A stretch of DNA of 64,000 nt from Saccharopolyspora shandongensis (GCF_900106995.1 NZ_FNOK01000018.1:1-64000), one strand, 5' to 3'. Positions 9,976-19,018 are shown, numbered from the stretch's first letter. The notes: a model not told the origin generated them from the sequence alone. Program-made: numbers and translations.

Positions 9976-9984
9976 AGGCGAGGG

Positions 9985-11382
9985 TCAGACGGTGGGGTTG
10001 ATGCGGGCGAGCTTGCGCCCGACCTTGAGGTAGAAGTCGCCGAGCTGGCCGTCGAGCTTGTCCTTGACCACGGCCGCCAGCGGCTCGCGAGCCTCATCGG
10101 CGCTGAGCGTCACCTGCTCTTGGTTGCCATCGGATTCGACTACCAGGCGCAGCCCGTTCTGCTGTGCGACGCGACGAACATCCCCATTGCTCGAGGCGAA
10201 GCCCAGGGCCTTGACCACTTCTGTGATCGACTTGCTCAGGTCCGCCACCGTGGGCAGGTCGTCCACCTCACCAAAGGTGCGCTTGGAAAAGCGGGCGACG
10301 AACTCCTCACGGGCCTTCATCGCCGCGTCAACGCCGTGGATGGCGGCGGTGACTTCCCCTGCCAGGATCTTCTTCAGGTCCATCGGATGCAGCGAGCCGC
10401 TGCTAATCCGCTCTCGGGTAACAGCCAACTCGGAGTCCACCCACTCCGACAGTGCCTGGAAGTAGGGCTCCAGCAGCCGATCGGGTACCGACATGATCTT
10501 GCCGAAGATCTCGCCGGGTGGCGCTGTCAAGGGCACGTAGTTGCCCTTGGATTTGCTCATCTTGGCCCCGGAGCCGTCCGTGCCCTCGATCAGCGAGGTG
10601 GCGACGACCAACTCAGGAGTTTGGCCGCAGATGTCCATCACTTTGCGGCACATCTGCATGTTCAGGAATTGGTCGATCCCGCCGACTTCCAGGTCGCAGT
10701 TGGTCTCCACCGAATCCAGCGCCATGACGACTGAGTACAGCAACTCGGCCAGCGACAACCCTTGCCCAGCGTCGAGCCGCTTGCGGAAGTCCTCACGTTG
10801 CAGCGGCATGGACACGGGGATCTGAGCAGTGATCTCGATCACTTTTGGTAGCGTGATCTGCCGCAGCCAGTCGCCGTTGTGCCGGAACTGAGCACGCTCG
10901 AAGTCGAAGAACGGGCTGACCTGCTCACGGTAGGTGGCGAGGTTGCGAGCGATGTCCTCGTCGGTCAGCGCCGGCCGCTCGTCCGACCGGCCGGAGGGGT
11001 CACCGATCTTGGCGGTCATGTCGCCGACGATGAACACCACCAGGTGCCCCATCCGCTGAAAGCGGCTGAGGATGAGCATCGGCACCGTGTGCCCGAGGTG
11101 CACCTCGGCCCCGGTGGGGTCGATGCCGAACTTGGCGATGAACCGGCGACCCTTCTTGTCCGCCTCGATGATCCGCTCAGCCAGCGCGTCGGCGGCCGGT
11201 TGAAGCTCCTGCGAGCGGGCGGCGATCAGGGCGGCTTGCTCCGCCGGAGGCAGGTCCGACAGATCCAGGCTGCGGCGCTGCGTGGTCTCGGTCAGCAGCT
11301 CCCGCACGGTGGCGTCGGCCGCAAGGTCCGCGTCCTTGAGCAGGGCGGTGGCGCGGTCAACGGACTGGCTCAGTCGGGTCAT
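9985..11382 (-). CDS. tyrS: Tyrosyl-tRNA synthetase, TyrZ-like
   Basis: 465 residues. Class I signature HLGH at 95-98 and KMSKS at 274-278, with GDMTAKIGDPSG and the tyrosine/ATP-pocket segment VGGIDQ. The C-terminal part resembles an S4 RNA-binding domain ending YLKVGRKLARI. The full KMSKS and GNY pattern is closer to TyrZ-type enzymes than to the KFGK-type common as housekeeping TyrS. An N-terminal extension of about 70-80 residues precedes the catalytic core. It sits in the middle of a biosynthetic-looking operon rather than beside argH, as actinomycete housekeeping tyrS often does. It may serve as a self-resistance synthetase or in tRNA-dependent chemistry, but it could be the only TyrRS of the cell. 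Confidence 0.85.
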   Translation of the reverse strand: MTRLSQSVDRATALLKDADLAADATVRELLTETTQRRSLDLSDLPPAEQAALIAARSQELQPAADALAERIIEADKKGRRFIAKFGIDPTGAEVHLGHTVPMLILSRFQRMGHLVVFIVGDMTAKIGDPSGRSDERPALTDEDIARNLATYREQVSPFFDFERAQFRHNGDWLRQITLPKVIEITAQIPVSMPLQREDFRKRLDAGQGLSLAELLYSVVMALDSVETNCDLEVGGIDQFLNMQMCRKVMDICGQTPELVVATSLIEGTDGSGAKMSKSKGNYVPLTAPPGEIFGKIMSVPDRLLEPYFQALSEWVDSELAVTRERISSGSLHPMDLKKILAGEVTAAIHGVDAAMKAREEFVARFSKRTFGEVDDLPTVADLSKSITEVVKALGFASSNGDVRRVAQQNGLRLVVESDGNQEQVTLSADEAREPLAAVVKDKLDGQLGDFYLKVGRKLARINPTV

Positions 11383-11455
11383 CGAAGCTCTCCGGATATC
11401 GGGTTGCGCGTGATATGACGATGTTAGCGGGGCGCGGCGAGCCGATTCCTCCTGG

Positions 11456-12487
11456 TTAACAGGGCCACTGACTGATCACGTCGATGACGTAGTCTGTGAG
11501 GTCGACCACAGCGCGCTGCCAGGTTGGGCCAGCCTCCCGGCAGTATTTGTGCAGGTCGAGCAATGTGGCCGCATCGTAGCGGGGCAGTTGGCACATGAGC
11601 TGGTAGGTGGCCGACTCTTCGGGGATCGGTGGCTCGGCGGTCAGCAGGCGGCCTACCTCCTCCGGCGGGGTGGTCACGTCCAGGGCCGAACCGGGGAGGC
11701 TCTTGCTGAACTTCGGGTGACCGCCGAAGCCTCGCACCATGCGGGTGTAGGCGGCGGTGAGCGCGAAGTCCGACCGCAGCGGTACGTGTTCGTCGAGACG
11801 TGCCAGTGTCTTCTGGGCGAAGCGCACGTAACGGTGTTCGTCCACGCCGAGCATCACCAGCACCGCGTCGTGGTCCTGCCCCAGGGCGAGGAAGTCGGCG
11901 GCCATCAGCGACAGCGAGAGGGCGCGGCGGAAGGTCATCGCCGCGTCGACCAGCCCGCGGTCGACGTAGTAGCCGTGGTTGTCTTCTTCGGCGGCGTCGA
12001 AGTCGGCCTGTTCGACGTAGCGGCCGATCAGGTACATCGCTTCCAGTGCGGGCAGGTGGCTCTCCTGCGAGCGCACGATCCCGGCCGTGTCGTCGAAGCC
12101 CAGCCGCAGGCTGTACTCCCGAAACCGCTCGGCCAGCTCGCGTACCTCCGCGTAGGGCTTGGCCTTGCCGTTGTAGGCGTCAAGGTCGCCGAGCACGATC
12201 TGACACCGCTCGCCACCGAGCTGAAGTTCGATCATCTTGAGGATGTGGGAGACCGTGGCCAGGTGCGGCACGCCGGACATGCCGAACCCGGTGGTGACGA
12301 TCCGTCGTTGCGGGCTAGCACGCAGGTAATGGTCGCCGTGGTGGTGGCACAGGTAGCGGGCATTGAGGGTGTCGGCGTCTAGGCCGGCCAGGGTGAAGTC
12401 GAACTGCCGCAGATCGAATGGGGTGTAACCGAACTCGGCGAGCACCTGCCGGTAGTAGGACTCTGAAAACAACACGGCGTTGGTCAC
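11456..12487 (-). CDS. TrpRS/TyrRS-like class I synthetase paralogue
   Basis: 343 residues. The core is that of a class Ic aminoacyl-tRNA synthetase: an IVTTGFGMSGVPHLATVSH segment in the HIGH position (residues 63-81), LGDLDAYNG, GVDEHRY in the amino-acid pocket, and a KMSKS-like KFSKSLPGSA (259-268). No C-terminal anticodon-binding domain is evident beyond the helical end. Its GTG/ATG region overlaps the glycosyltransferase stop (12484-12487), so it is coupled in the operon. Candidates are a resistance-type TrpRS, a synthetase supplying aminoacyl-tRNA to a cluster enzyme, or an aminoacyl-adenylate ligase without a tRNA role. The first and third cannot be separated by sequence reading. Confidence 0.7.
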   Translation of the reverse strand: MTNAVLFSESYYRQVLAEFGYTPFDLRQFDFTLAGLDADTLNARYLCHHHGDHYLRASPQRRIVTTGFGMSGVPHLATVSHILKMIELQLGGERCQIVLGDLDAYNGKAKPYAEVRELAERFREYSLRLGFDDTAGIVRSQESHLPALEAMYLIGRYVEQADFDAAEEDNHGYYVDRGLVDAAMTFRRALSLSLMAADFLALGQDHDAVLVMLGVDEHRYVRFAQKTLARLDEHVPLRSDFALTAAYTRMVRGFGGHPKFSKSLPGSALDVTTPPEEVGRLLTAEPPIPEESATYQLMCQLPRYDAATLLDLHKYCREAGPTWQRAVVDLTDYVIDVISQWPC

Positions 12488-13275
12488 GCGGAGGGTCCCT
12501 TCCGGGGAGTGCCCAGCGCGTCGCGCTCGCGCTGATGCTTGGCGTTGTCGCGGTGTTCGGCAGCCTGTTCGTGATAGCGGACAGCTAGCCCGGTGAGTTG
12601 GTCGGCGCGTGCCCAGGTCGGCGGACGATCGTGGAGCTGGCCGAGCCGGGCGGCGACCTCATCGCTGACGTTTGCCATGTACTCGGCGAAGACGCCGGGT
12701 GTGCGGCGATCAGTCATGCTTTCCTCATGTACCCGGTAGCGGGTCAGGGGCTCTGACAAGCGGATGCCGTGGCCGAGGTCTGCCAGCACGTGGAAGAACA
12801 ACTCGTTGGTGACTGGCAGCAGGTCCCGCGCGGCAGCGGTGCGGACGACGAGCGTGCTGGTCGAACCGCCCGGATGGGTGCCCTCGACGAACGGCAAGCC
12901 GTCGGCGTCGATGACGTACTCCGCGTGCTGGATCAGCAGGAGGGCGGGGTTCGCGAGATGTGGGGCCAGTCTGCGCAGCTTGTCCGGCGTGAAAGCGTCG
13001 TCGGCATCCAGTGGCGCGAGCCATTCTCCGGATGCTTCATCAACGGCACGGGTGAGCGTGGCGGCGAACCCTTCGTGGGCCTTGTCCACGACGCGGACGC
13101 CGGGAAAGCGTGCGTACACGTCGTGGCTGCGGTCGGTCGAGCCGTCATCGATGACAACTATCTCGGCCAGGTCGTAGTCGCCTGGTTCCTGGCTGACCGC
13201 GTTCTCCAATGCCTCGCTGACGTAGCGCTCGTAGTTATGGCTCAACACCACGATTGACACCGAAGGCTGCGTCAT
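12484..13275 (-). CDS. Family 2 glycosyltransferase
   Basis: 263 residues from ATG 13273-13275. The frame is open further upstream, but this start overlaps the methyltransferase stop as ATGA. The GT-A fold is clear: VSIVVLSHNYERYV at the N-terminus, VVIDDGSTD, and a DADD metal-binding motif near residue 100. It probably transfers a nucleotide-activated sugar to the cluster A product or an intermediate. The C-terminal about 60 residues are charged and helical. No membrane segment is seen, so it is cytosolic. It is part of the coupled leftward operon. Confidence 0.85.
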   Translation of the reverse strand: MTQPSVSIVVLSHNYERYVSEALENAVSQEPGDYDLAEIVVIDDGSTDRSHDVYARFPGVRVVDKAHEGFAATLTRAVDEASGEWLAPLDADDAFTPDKLRRLAPHLANPALLLIQHAEYVIDADGLPFVEGTHPGGSTSTLVVRTAAARDLLPVTNELFFHVLADLGHGIRLSEPLTRYRVHEESMTDRRTPGVFAEYMANVSDEVAARLGQLHDRPPTWARADQLTGLAVRYHEQAAEHRDNAKHQRERDALGTPRKGPSA

Positions 13276-13955
13276 CCGGTGCGCTGTCCCTTGCATGGGC
13301 CGAGTACGACGAGCTGCGTGGTCATCCCGCCGCCGCTGTCGTCGCTGCGAGTCAGTTCGAACCGTTCGATCGCGGCGGGGAAGCTTTCGACAAACGCCCG
13401 AAACTCGTCTTGCGTCCACTCCCGCACATGCGACGGGTTGGCCGGCGGCCCGAGGTTTTCCGTGCCAGCCCGCTTATCACGCGCCGGGGTGGAGACGACC
13501 GCGCACACCGCGCCCCGGTCGAGTAACCAGCAGATCAACCGCATCGCTGGGCGCGGGTCGACCAGATGTTCAAGCACGTCCGAGCACACGATCACCGATC
13601 GGGCAATCATCTCGGTGCCGAGCGGCAGTGTCGTCGCTGTCTCCAGGTCGGCGTCGAGCCATCGCCCTACCGGCAGGTTTGCTCGGCACCACTCGATATT
13701 GGGGCCAAAGTCGACGCCAACGAGATCCAGATGAGGATGTTGCTCGGCCAAGGCGACGAGCTTGCCAGCTCGTCCGCAACCTAGATCGATGATCACACTG
13801 CGGTCGTGCCTCTGAGCCAGCACAAGCACTTCGGGGTATACATCGGGCTGCCAGGTGATCCCGTCATCGATGTCTACGAAGTATTCCGGCGGCACGCGTG
13901 ACGTGTAGCCAGGCCGAAGGTAATGAAGATCGGGATCGAAACCCACTCGGATCAC
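13272..13955 (-). CDS. Class I SAM-dependent methyltransferase-like protein
   Basis: 227 residues. It has a Rossmann methyltransferase core: VIIDLGCGRAGK for SAM binding, DLVGVDFG for the second strand acidic residue, and IVCSDVLEHL as the post-IV motif. Start ATG 13953-13955 overlaps the stop of the TrpD-like gene. It probably methylates an intermediate of cluster A; the acceptor atom is unknown. The acidic SAM-ribose contact and the glycine-rich loop are both intact, so it is expected to bind SAM. Confidence 0.8.
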   Translation of the reverse strand: MIRVGFDPDLHYLRPGYTSRVPPEYFVDIDDGITWQPDVYPEVLVLAQRHDRSVIIDLGCGRAGKLVALAEQHPHLDLVGVDFGPNIEWCRANLPVGRWLDADLETATTLPLGTEMIARSVIVCSDVLEHLVDPRPAMRLICWLLDRGAVCAVVSTPARDKRAGTENLGPPANPSHVREWTQDEFRAFVESFPAAIERFELTRSDDSGGGMTTQLVVLGPCKGQRTG

Positions 13956-15166
13956 GCCTTCCCGGCAGGAGTCGGAGAGGCCGCGGTCTTTGCCAGAACG
14001 GTGCCGCTACGCAGCGCGTCCTCGGCCAACTCACGCCCCTCAACCAATGAACTCGCCACACCGCTGCGTACCAGCAGGAACGCACTGTTAACAGCTACCA
14101 CGGCGCGGTGGCTGTCCAGACCACTGCCAGCGAGCAGATCTGCAGTGCGATCGACGGCCTCGGCCGAACCGCAGGGCGTCGGAAGACCCGCCGCTGTAGC
14201 ACCGGTAGCGGTTTCGTGCTCGATCGCGCTTACCGCGACCGGCCCCACGCCCCCATCCCGCACCCGGCAGCAGCGCAACTCACCCACCATTCCGATCTCG
14301 TCCAGGTAGTGGCCACTGGGCAACCGCGTGCTCAGTACGTCCACGTCACCCATGCCAAACCGGCTCAGCACCTCTGCGGCCACGTCCACGCGCGGATGGG
14401 CCAAGCCGAAGATAGTGACATCCCCCCGAACCGGGCTCGCCAGCGGCGCGAGTCCAAAGGAGAACGGATTCGGCGCATGGAACCGGCCGCCATAAAGGCC
14501 ATCCAGTGCAGGGATCTCTGGCTCGATCGCAACGAAGGCGAACCCGCATGCGTCTAGGTCAGCACGCACGCCCGTCGCCGTTCGATGCTCACGTAACCCG
14601 AGCGCACGAACCAGATCACGCGATCCCAGCGTCGAGGATGTCGCGGCTGACCCGACCTTGATCACCCGTGCGCCAACGGCAGCAGCGACCAGCGCGGCAG
14701 GGGTGGAGACGTTCAGTGTCCGCAAGCCCTTCTTACCGCTGCCCGCCAGCAACAACACTCGGTGACTATCACCACCGAGCATCGTCGGCGCTGTGTAGTT
14801 GTCCATCGCGAGCGCGCTGCGCAGCAGTGCCTCCACCTCATCAGCCGCCGGGCCTCGCGTGATCACAGCGGTCAGCAGCGATCCCAGCACCACATCTCGG
14901 GTCGGCGCAGGCACCTCCGGCATAGCTTGGAACGCATCGGAGAGCTGTGCGGGTTGCACGTCATCACCTACCGAGATCCGGCCAAGCACCATACGGATCG
15001 GAGCAGGTAGATCCTCGGGGTTGGACGACGATGAGACGTGTTCGCCCGCAGGGTCCTTATAGGACAGCGTTGGCGAGATTTGCCGCGCCTCAGGCACGAT
15101 CGGTAGCGAAGATCCTCCTCCGCTCTGGCTATCTCGAACATTCACCGACTGCGTCAATCTGGACAC
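13952..15166 (-). CDS. Anthranilate phosphoribosyltransferase-like (TrpD/nucleoside phosphorylase fold) protein
   Basis: Up to 404 residues. The start is uncertain because the first about 55 residues are low-complexity and a later start is possible. The core aligns by eye with TrpD: a GSGKKGLRTLNVSTPAAL loop in place of GTGGDG..TFNIST, then GARVIKVGSAATSSTLGSRD in place of the KHGNR..SS..G.AD motif. The PRPP-binding GTGGD is altered to GSGKK and the KHGNR is altered to KVGSA, so it may not be a true anthranilate enzyme. It could transfer a ribosyl phosphate to another base-like acceptor. It is the first gene of the leftward operon and faces the radical SAM gene across 140 bases. Confidence 0.7.
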   Translation of the reverse strand: MSRLTQSVNVRDSQSGGGSSLPIVPEARQISPTLSYKDPAGEHVSSSSNPEDLPAPIRMVLGRISVGDDVQPAQLSDAFQAMPEVPAPTRDVVLGSLLTAVITRGPAADEVEALLRSALAMDNYTAPTMLGGDSHRVLLLAGSGKKGLRTLNVSTPAALVAAAVGARVIKVGSAATSSTLGSRDLVRALGLREHRTATGVRADLDACGFAFVAIEPEIPALDGLYGGRFHAPNPFSFGLAPLASPVRGDVTIFGLAHPRVDVAAEVLSRFGMGDVDVLSTRLPSGHYLDEIGMVGELRCCRVRDGGVGPVAVSAIEHETATGATAAGLPTPCGSAEAVDRTADLLAGSGLDSHRAVVAVNSAFLLVRSGVASSLVEGRELAEDALRSGTVLAKTAASPTPAGKA

Positions 15167-15306
15167 CAGACGACCCTATTGGGATCTTGCGATCACGCGG
15201 CGTTCCTCGAACGTGTGGTACCCAAACGGAGCAACTGACTACTCAAAGCGATCACACTGGTTAGGCTGCTGATCACGAAGTCGATCAGTAGCATCGCTGT
15301 GCGTGG
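15167..15306. promoter_or_regulatory. Divergent promoter region of cluster A
   Basis: The 140 bases between the leftward operon and the rightward radical SAM gene must hold both promoters. A TTAGGCT stretch near 15260 resembles an actinomycete -10 box for the rightward transcript, and GATC-rich dyads such as GCTGATCACGAAGTCGATCAG near 15268-15288 could be an operator. This is weak evidence. Confidence 0.3.
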
Positions 15307-16254
15307 ATGATCGAGCAAAAGGGGGCGACGATCCTTACCCGCGATGAGCTGAAGATCGTGCATCTGGTCCTCAACACCGACTGCAACGCTTGGGATCGTC
15401 CCAACACTCCGGGATCACCTGGTGTATGCCGATTTTGCTACCGCGAACGCAACAGGGTGTTCGCAGACCCAGACACGGTGCGCCGCGTCATCGACCTCAT
15501 CCGTCACGAGTCGGCTGCCCAGCGGATCGTATTCACGGGTGGCGATCCGCTGATGCCCTACGACAACCACCTCGAAGTTGCCCTTGCCCACGCAGTGGAC
15601 CGTGGTTTCGAGACGAACCTGCACACCAACGGACTGCTGCTCGCCGACCGGTACTCGGGCCTCCGCCAGTACGTGACGCTGTACTCACTAGCCATTGATG
15701 GACCCGATGCCACTACAGCCGACTGGTTTCGTGGAACCGGTTTCTTTGAACGTTTCCTATCGAATGTCGAAATGCTGGTAGCCGACCAGAGACGATTAGC
15801 GTTCAACACTTTCACGACCACCGAGAGCGTAAGATGGCTACTTCAGCTTGGACAGCAGATTAGCAACATCGCCGCTCGAACGAGCGTCGAATACTGGCTC
15901 ATCTCCCAGTATCGCCCAATCGGACGACCCAATAGTCGCAAGTCCGAGATCTATGGTTATGACCCCGCCACGTTTGTGGCTGCGGTAGACCAAGTTCGGG
16001 GCATCGTTGGTAACCTTGAAGTATTCGCGCAGCCTACGAGGGCACCCGACGACCCGTACCCATTTCGCGCATGGATTCTCGCAGACGGCACCGTCACGGC
16101 CGATCTCGGCAGCGTGGCGGCGCCGCGCAACGCTGTGCTCGGCAACATGCTCTCAGACGGTCTCGAACCCTTGATTCGCCGAGCATTCGCATTACGTGAC
16201 ACACAGTTCCCGGCATCGAATTCAAACGACCACGCGACACCGACGGAGAATTAA
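15307..16254 (+). CDS. Radical SAM protein with CX14CX2C cluster motif
   Basis: 315 residues. Cysteines C26, C41 and C44 form CX14CX2C (C-NAWDRPNTPGSPGV-CRFC), an expanded version of the canonical CX3CX2C that holds the 4Fe-4S cluster. The aromatic residue before the last cysteine is kept (F43). FTGGDPL at about 79 is the SAM-binding GGE-type motif, and HTNG lies on the next strand. There is no obvious SPASM or B12 domain. Radical SAM chemistry on a cluster A intermediate is likely. Expanded first loops are known in some QueE-type enzymes, but I do not assign that activity. The stop TAATG overlaps the start of the next gene. Confidence 0.8.
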   Translation: MIEQKGATILTRDELKIVHLVLNTDCNAWDRPNTPGSPGVCRFCYRERNRVFADPDTVRRVIDLIRHESAAQRIVFTGGDPLMPYDNHLEVALAHAVDRGFETNLHTNGLLLADRYSGLRQYVTLYSLAIDGPDATTADWFRGTGFFERFLSNVEMLVADQRRLAFNTFTTTESVRWLLQLGQQISNIAARTSVEYWLISQYRPIGRPNSRKSEIYGYDPATFVAAVDQVRGIVGNLEVFAQPTRAPDDPYPFRAWILADGTVTADLGSVAAPRNAVLGNMLSDGLEPLIRRAFALRDTQFPASNSNDHATPTEN

Positions 16255-17363
16255 TGGTGAGCCAATCAGCAAGCAGCAACGCTATGCGCGTGGTGCATTT
16301 GCCCGCCCGGACCCCATACGTGTGGAAGCTGCACGATCAGCGTTTCCAGATCATCAACAATACCACGATAGATGACGGAAGCATCGTACCACCCGATGTG
16401 ACAGCCGCGTGGTTACTCGAACATCGTCCATTGACGTGGCTCGACGTGCTGCATCTGCACCATATCGAGCTGGAAGAATTGGAAACATTAGAACGACTGC
16501 TCGACGCCTGTGCTGACTCGGGCGTGCGCGTCGTGCACACCGCGCACGACATTCATGCCATGTTCCGCGGTAACGACGAGTTGCAGAAGCGTCTGCGCCT
16601 GCTCGATTCCGCCGACATTGACTGGATTTGCCTAACTCACGGCTCCGCGACCGCACTGACGAGCCTCTTGGGCCGCGATGTCAACGCGACTGTGATCCCG
16701 CACGGATACGTCGCCGACCCGGCTACTCTCGAAAACAAACAACGCGACCCCACTCAAGGCCGACAGCGGTACCTGTTATTCGGGGCAGCACGTCCCAACC
16801 GCGACCAACTCTCCACAGTCGTGAATTGGAGCCTGTTTACGGAGAAACCCGAACACGAGCTACATCTGTTAATGCGAGGATTCAGCCCAGCGCACTTCAG
16901 CGACCCCTCAAGCCAAGTGCCCCGCCTACTTGATGTGATCCACACCGATCCTCGCATCAAGACCACCATGCGCGGCTACCCGACGGACGACGAGGTGATC
17001 ACTGCCGGACTAGCCGCGGACGCGCTGCTGCTGCCCTACCTGTGGGGAAGCCACTCCGGACAGCTCGAACTCGCCTTCGACCTCAACCTCCTCCCCATCT
17101 GTTCGTCCGTAGGTTATTTCTCTGATCAGTTCGATCAACACAAGGGTCTCGTAACTGAGCCGGAATGGTTTGATTGGTCACGCGGAAATCCACACCTTTT
17201 CGGTGAACGCTTCGTCGCCGCATTGGAGCGCGCAACTGAACGGCTAGCCACAGAAAACTTCGAACCGAATTCACACTTTCTTGAATACAGGCAAGCGGAG
17301 CACAAACAAATTCTGGACCAGCACGCCCAAATATACGGACGAACCGGCAAAGCTCATGCTTAG
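16254..17363 (+). CDS. GT-B glycosyltransferase (GT4-like)
   Basis: 369 residues. The N-terminal half contains VVHTAHDIHAMF, and the middle has the VIPHGYV segment typical of GT4-type enzymes (strand before the nucleotide-sugar domain). The C-terminal half has YLLFGAARPNR and a GSHSGQLELAFDLNLLPI segment in the position of the family's donor-binding EPFGLV motif. It is coupled to the radical SAM gene through TAATG. It probably attaches or transfers a sugar in cluster A; together with the GT2 gene the cluster has two glycosyltransferases. The GC content is somewhat lower than in neighbouring genes by eye. Confidence 0.75.
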   Translation: MVSQSASSNAMRVVHLPARTPYVWKLHDQRFQIINNTTIDDGSIVPPDVTAAWLLEHRPLTWLDVLHLHHIELEELETLERLLDACADSGVRVVHTAHDIHAMFRGNDELQKRLRLLDSADIDWICLTHGSATALTSLLGRDVNATVIPHGYVADPATLENKQRDPTQGRQRYLLFGAARPNRDQLSTVVNWSLFTEKPEHELHLLMRGFSPAHFSDPSSQVPRLLDVIHTDPRIKTTMRGYPTDDEVITAGLAADALLLPYLWGSHSGQLELAFDLNLLPICSSVGYFSDQFDQHKGLVTEPEWFDWSRGNPHLFGERFVAALERATERLATENFEPNSHFLEYRQAEHKQILDQHAQIYGRTGKAHA

Positions 17364-17643
17364 CCTCCTTGTCGATACTTCAGTGTGGCTCGACCTTGCC
17401 AAACAGCGGAACGGTCAACAGTCGATCGTTGCAATGCGATTTATTGTGGGGTCGTGACAAATTGGAACTCCTGGTTCCGTCGCTCATCCTCGAGGCGTTC
17501 GAACGTAACCGCCCGCGGGCCGAAGCAGCCGCCACGACAAGCGTTCGCGAGCGATTCCGTTTGCTACGACAAGATGTACAAGAGTACGGCGGCAACGCCA
17601 CCCTGTGGGTTTCACAAGTCGGTCCACGTGCAGCGACCTGCAC
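17356..17643 (+). pseudogene. PIN-domain ribonuclease remnant (frameshifted)
   Basis: An ATG at 17356 inside the end of the glycosyltransferase gene opens LLVDTSVWLDLAKQRNG, the N-terminal strand with the metal-binding Asp of PIN-domain VapC-like RNases. After an AM codon pair (near 17434) the frame breaks. The expected continuation DLLWGRDKLELLVPSLILEEF-like is found one base later and runs to about 17640, where the sequence becomes insertion-sequence debris. No antitoxin gene is visible. It is a decayed toxin gene. Confidence 0.65.
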
Positions 17644-17682
17644 CTTTCGGTGTCCCCGGCAGACAGGACATGATCGCAGGTC

Positions 17683-18168
<486 letters not shown>

Positions 18169-18500
18169 CGGAACCAGATCCTCCCCCGCGCTCAAGATCC
18201 ACTTCCGATACACGCCCTGGCTGATGATCATCACGACCGCCCCGATCACCGTGGAGGTGGGCACCCCGCAGCCCGCAGAGTGCCGTACGCGCTGTCGATG
18301 ACGAGCTAGCTACTGCTGCCTCTCCCATCCTTACTGCCCCAGTCGGTGCCAATCGTTTCCGGCTGCCTGGCCCCCGTATTCTCGTCATTCGCCTCCACAC
18401 CAGCAGCGTGTAACCGGTGACACTGAATATCCCAGCCGCTGAGGCAAGGCTTACTGCGCAGCCACCCTGGAGCGGAACGGCCTATCGCGACGGAACTCCA
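18169..18500. other. Non-coding stretch after the IS5 remnant
   Basis: 332 bases with short frames only. I see no gene, RNA or clear repeat here. Base composition falls from very GC-rich toward the lower-GC islet that holds the next two genes. Confidence 0.4.
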
Positions 18501-18950
18501 TCATTCCCCTGGCCAAAGTTGAATAGTCCATTCTTCTTCGCCGTAAAAGAAGTATTCGTCCCTTGCTCGTTCTTCCGCCCTCTCCCTGCCGCGAACGATC
18601 AATCTGATGTTCCAGCGACCTTCGGTTGGCAGTGCCAATGTGTCATATTCAAGACCGTTCAAATCCCGCACAGTGATCTCGCCAGAATCGAACCGTGCAC
18701 TCGTTTCCCTGCGCGCGTCAATCTGGTCATTCTCGACACCAGGACCGGGTTCTGAATCATAGACCTCCAGAGAAAGGTCAGCGTAAAAACTGGTCGCCGA
18801 GGAGTAGAGAACCAAGCCAGCATCGTGAGAGAAAAATATGTCATCCTCGAATGAGAGCTTCGAGAGCGGCTCAGACCACCTGTCCCTGTCGCCGACAATG
18901 AACATATGCTCGTCGACCCGCGGTTGGGTGTGACTGACTTCTATGCGCAT
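18501..18950 (-). CDS. Hypothetical protein, partner of the NucA/NucB-like gene
   Basis: 149 residues from ATG 18948-18950; an upstream ATG at 19013 is also in frame, but the later one begins a plausible MRIEVSHTQP strand. The product is acidic and strand-rich with many aromatic residues (FYADLSLEVYD, YFFYGEEEWTIQLW) and no signal peptide. It lies just downstream of a secreted nuclease gene in the same orientation, and both share lower GC than their surroundings, so they probably moved together. It could be a cytosolic immunity protein for the nuclease; this is a guess from position, size and acidity. Confidence 0.55.
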   Translation of the reverse strand: MRIEVSHTQPRVDEHMFIVGDRDRWSEPLSKLSFEDDIFFSHDAGLVLYSSATSFYADLSLEVYDSEPGPGVENDQIDARRETSARFDSGEITVRDLNGLEYDTLALPTEGRWNIRLIVRGRERAEERARDEYFFYGEEEWTIQLWPGE

Positions 18951-19018
18951 AGCGTGATCCTGCCAGAAAGTTTCGTGTGGCGCTACACGGAAGTGTAGCG
19001 CCACACCGGGCATACCGC

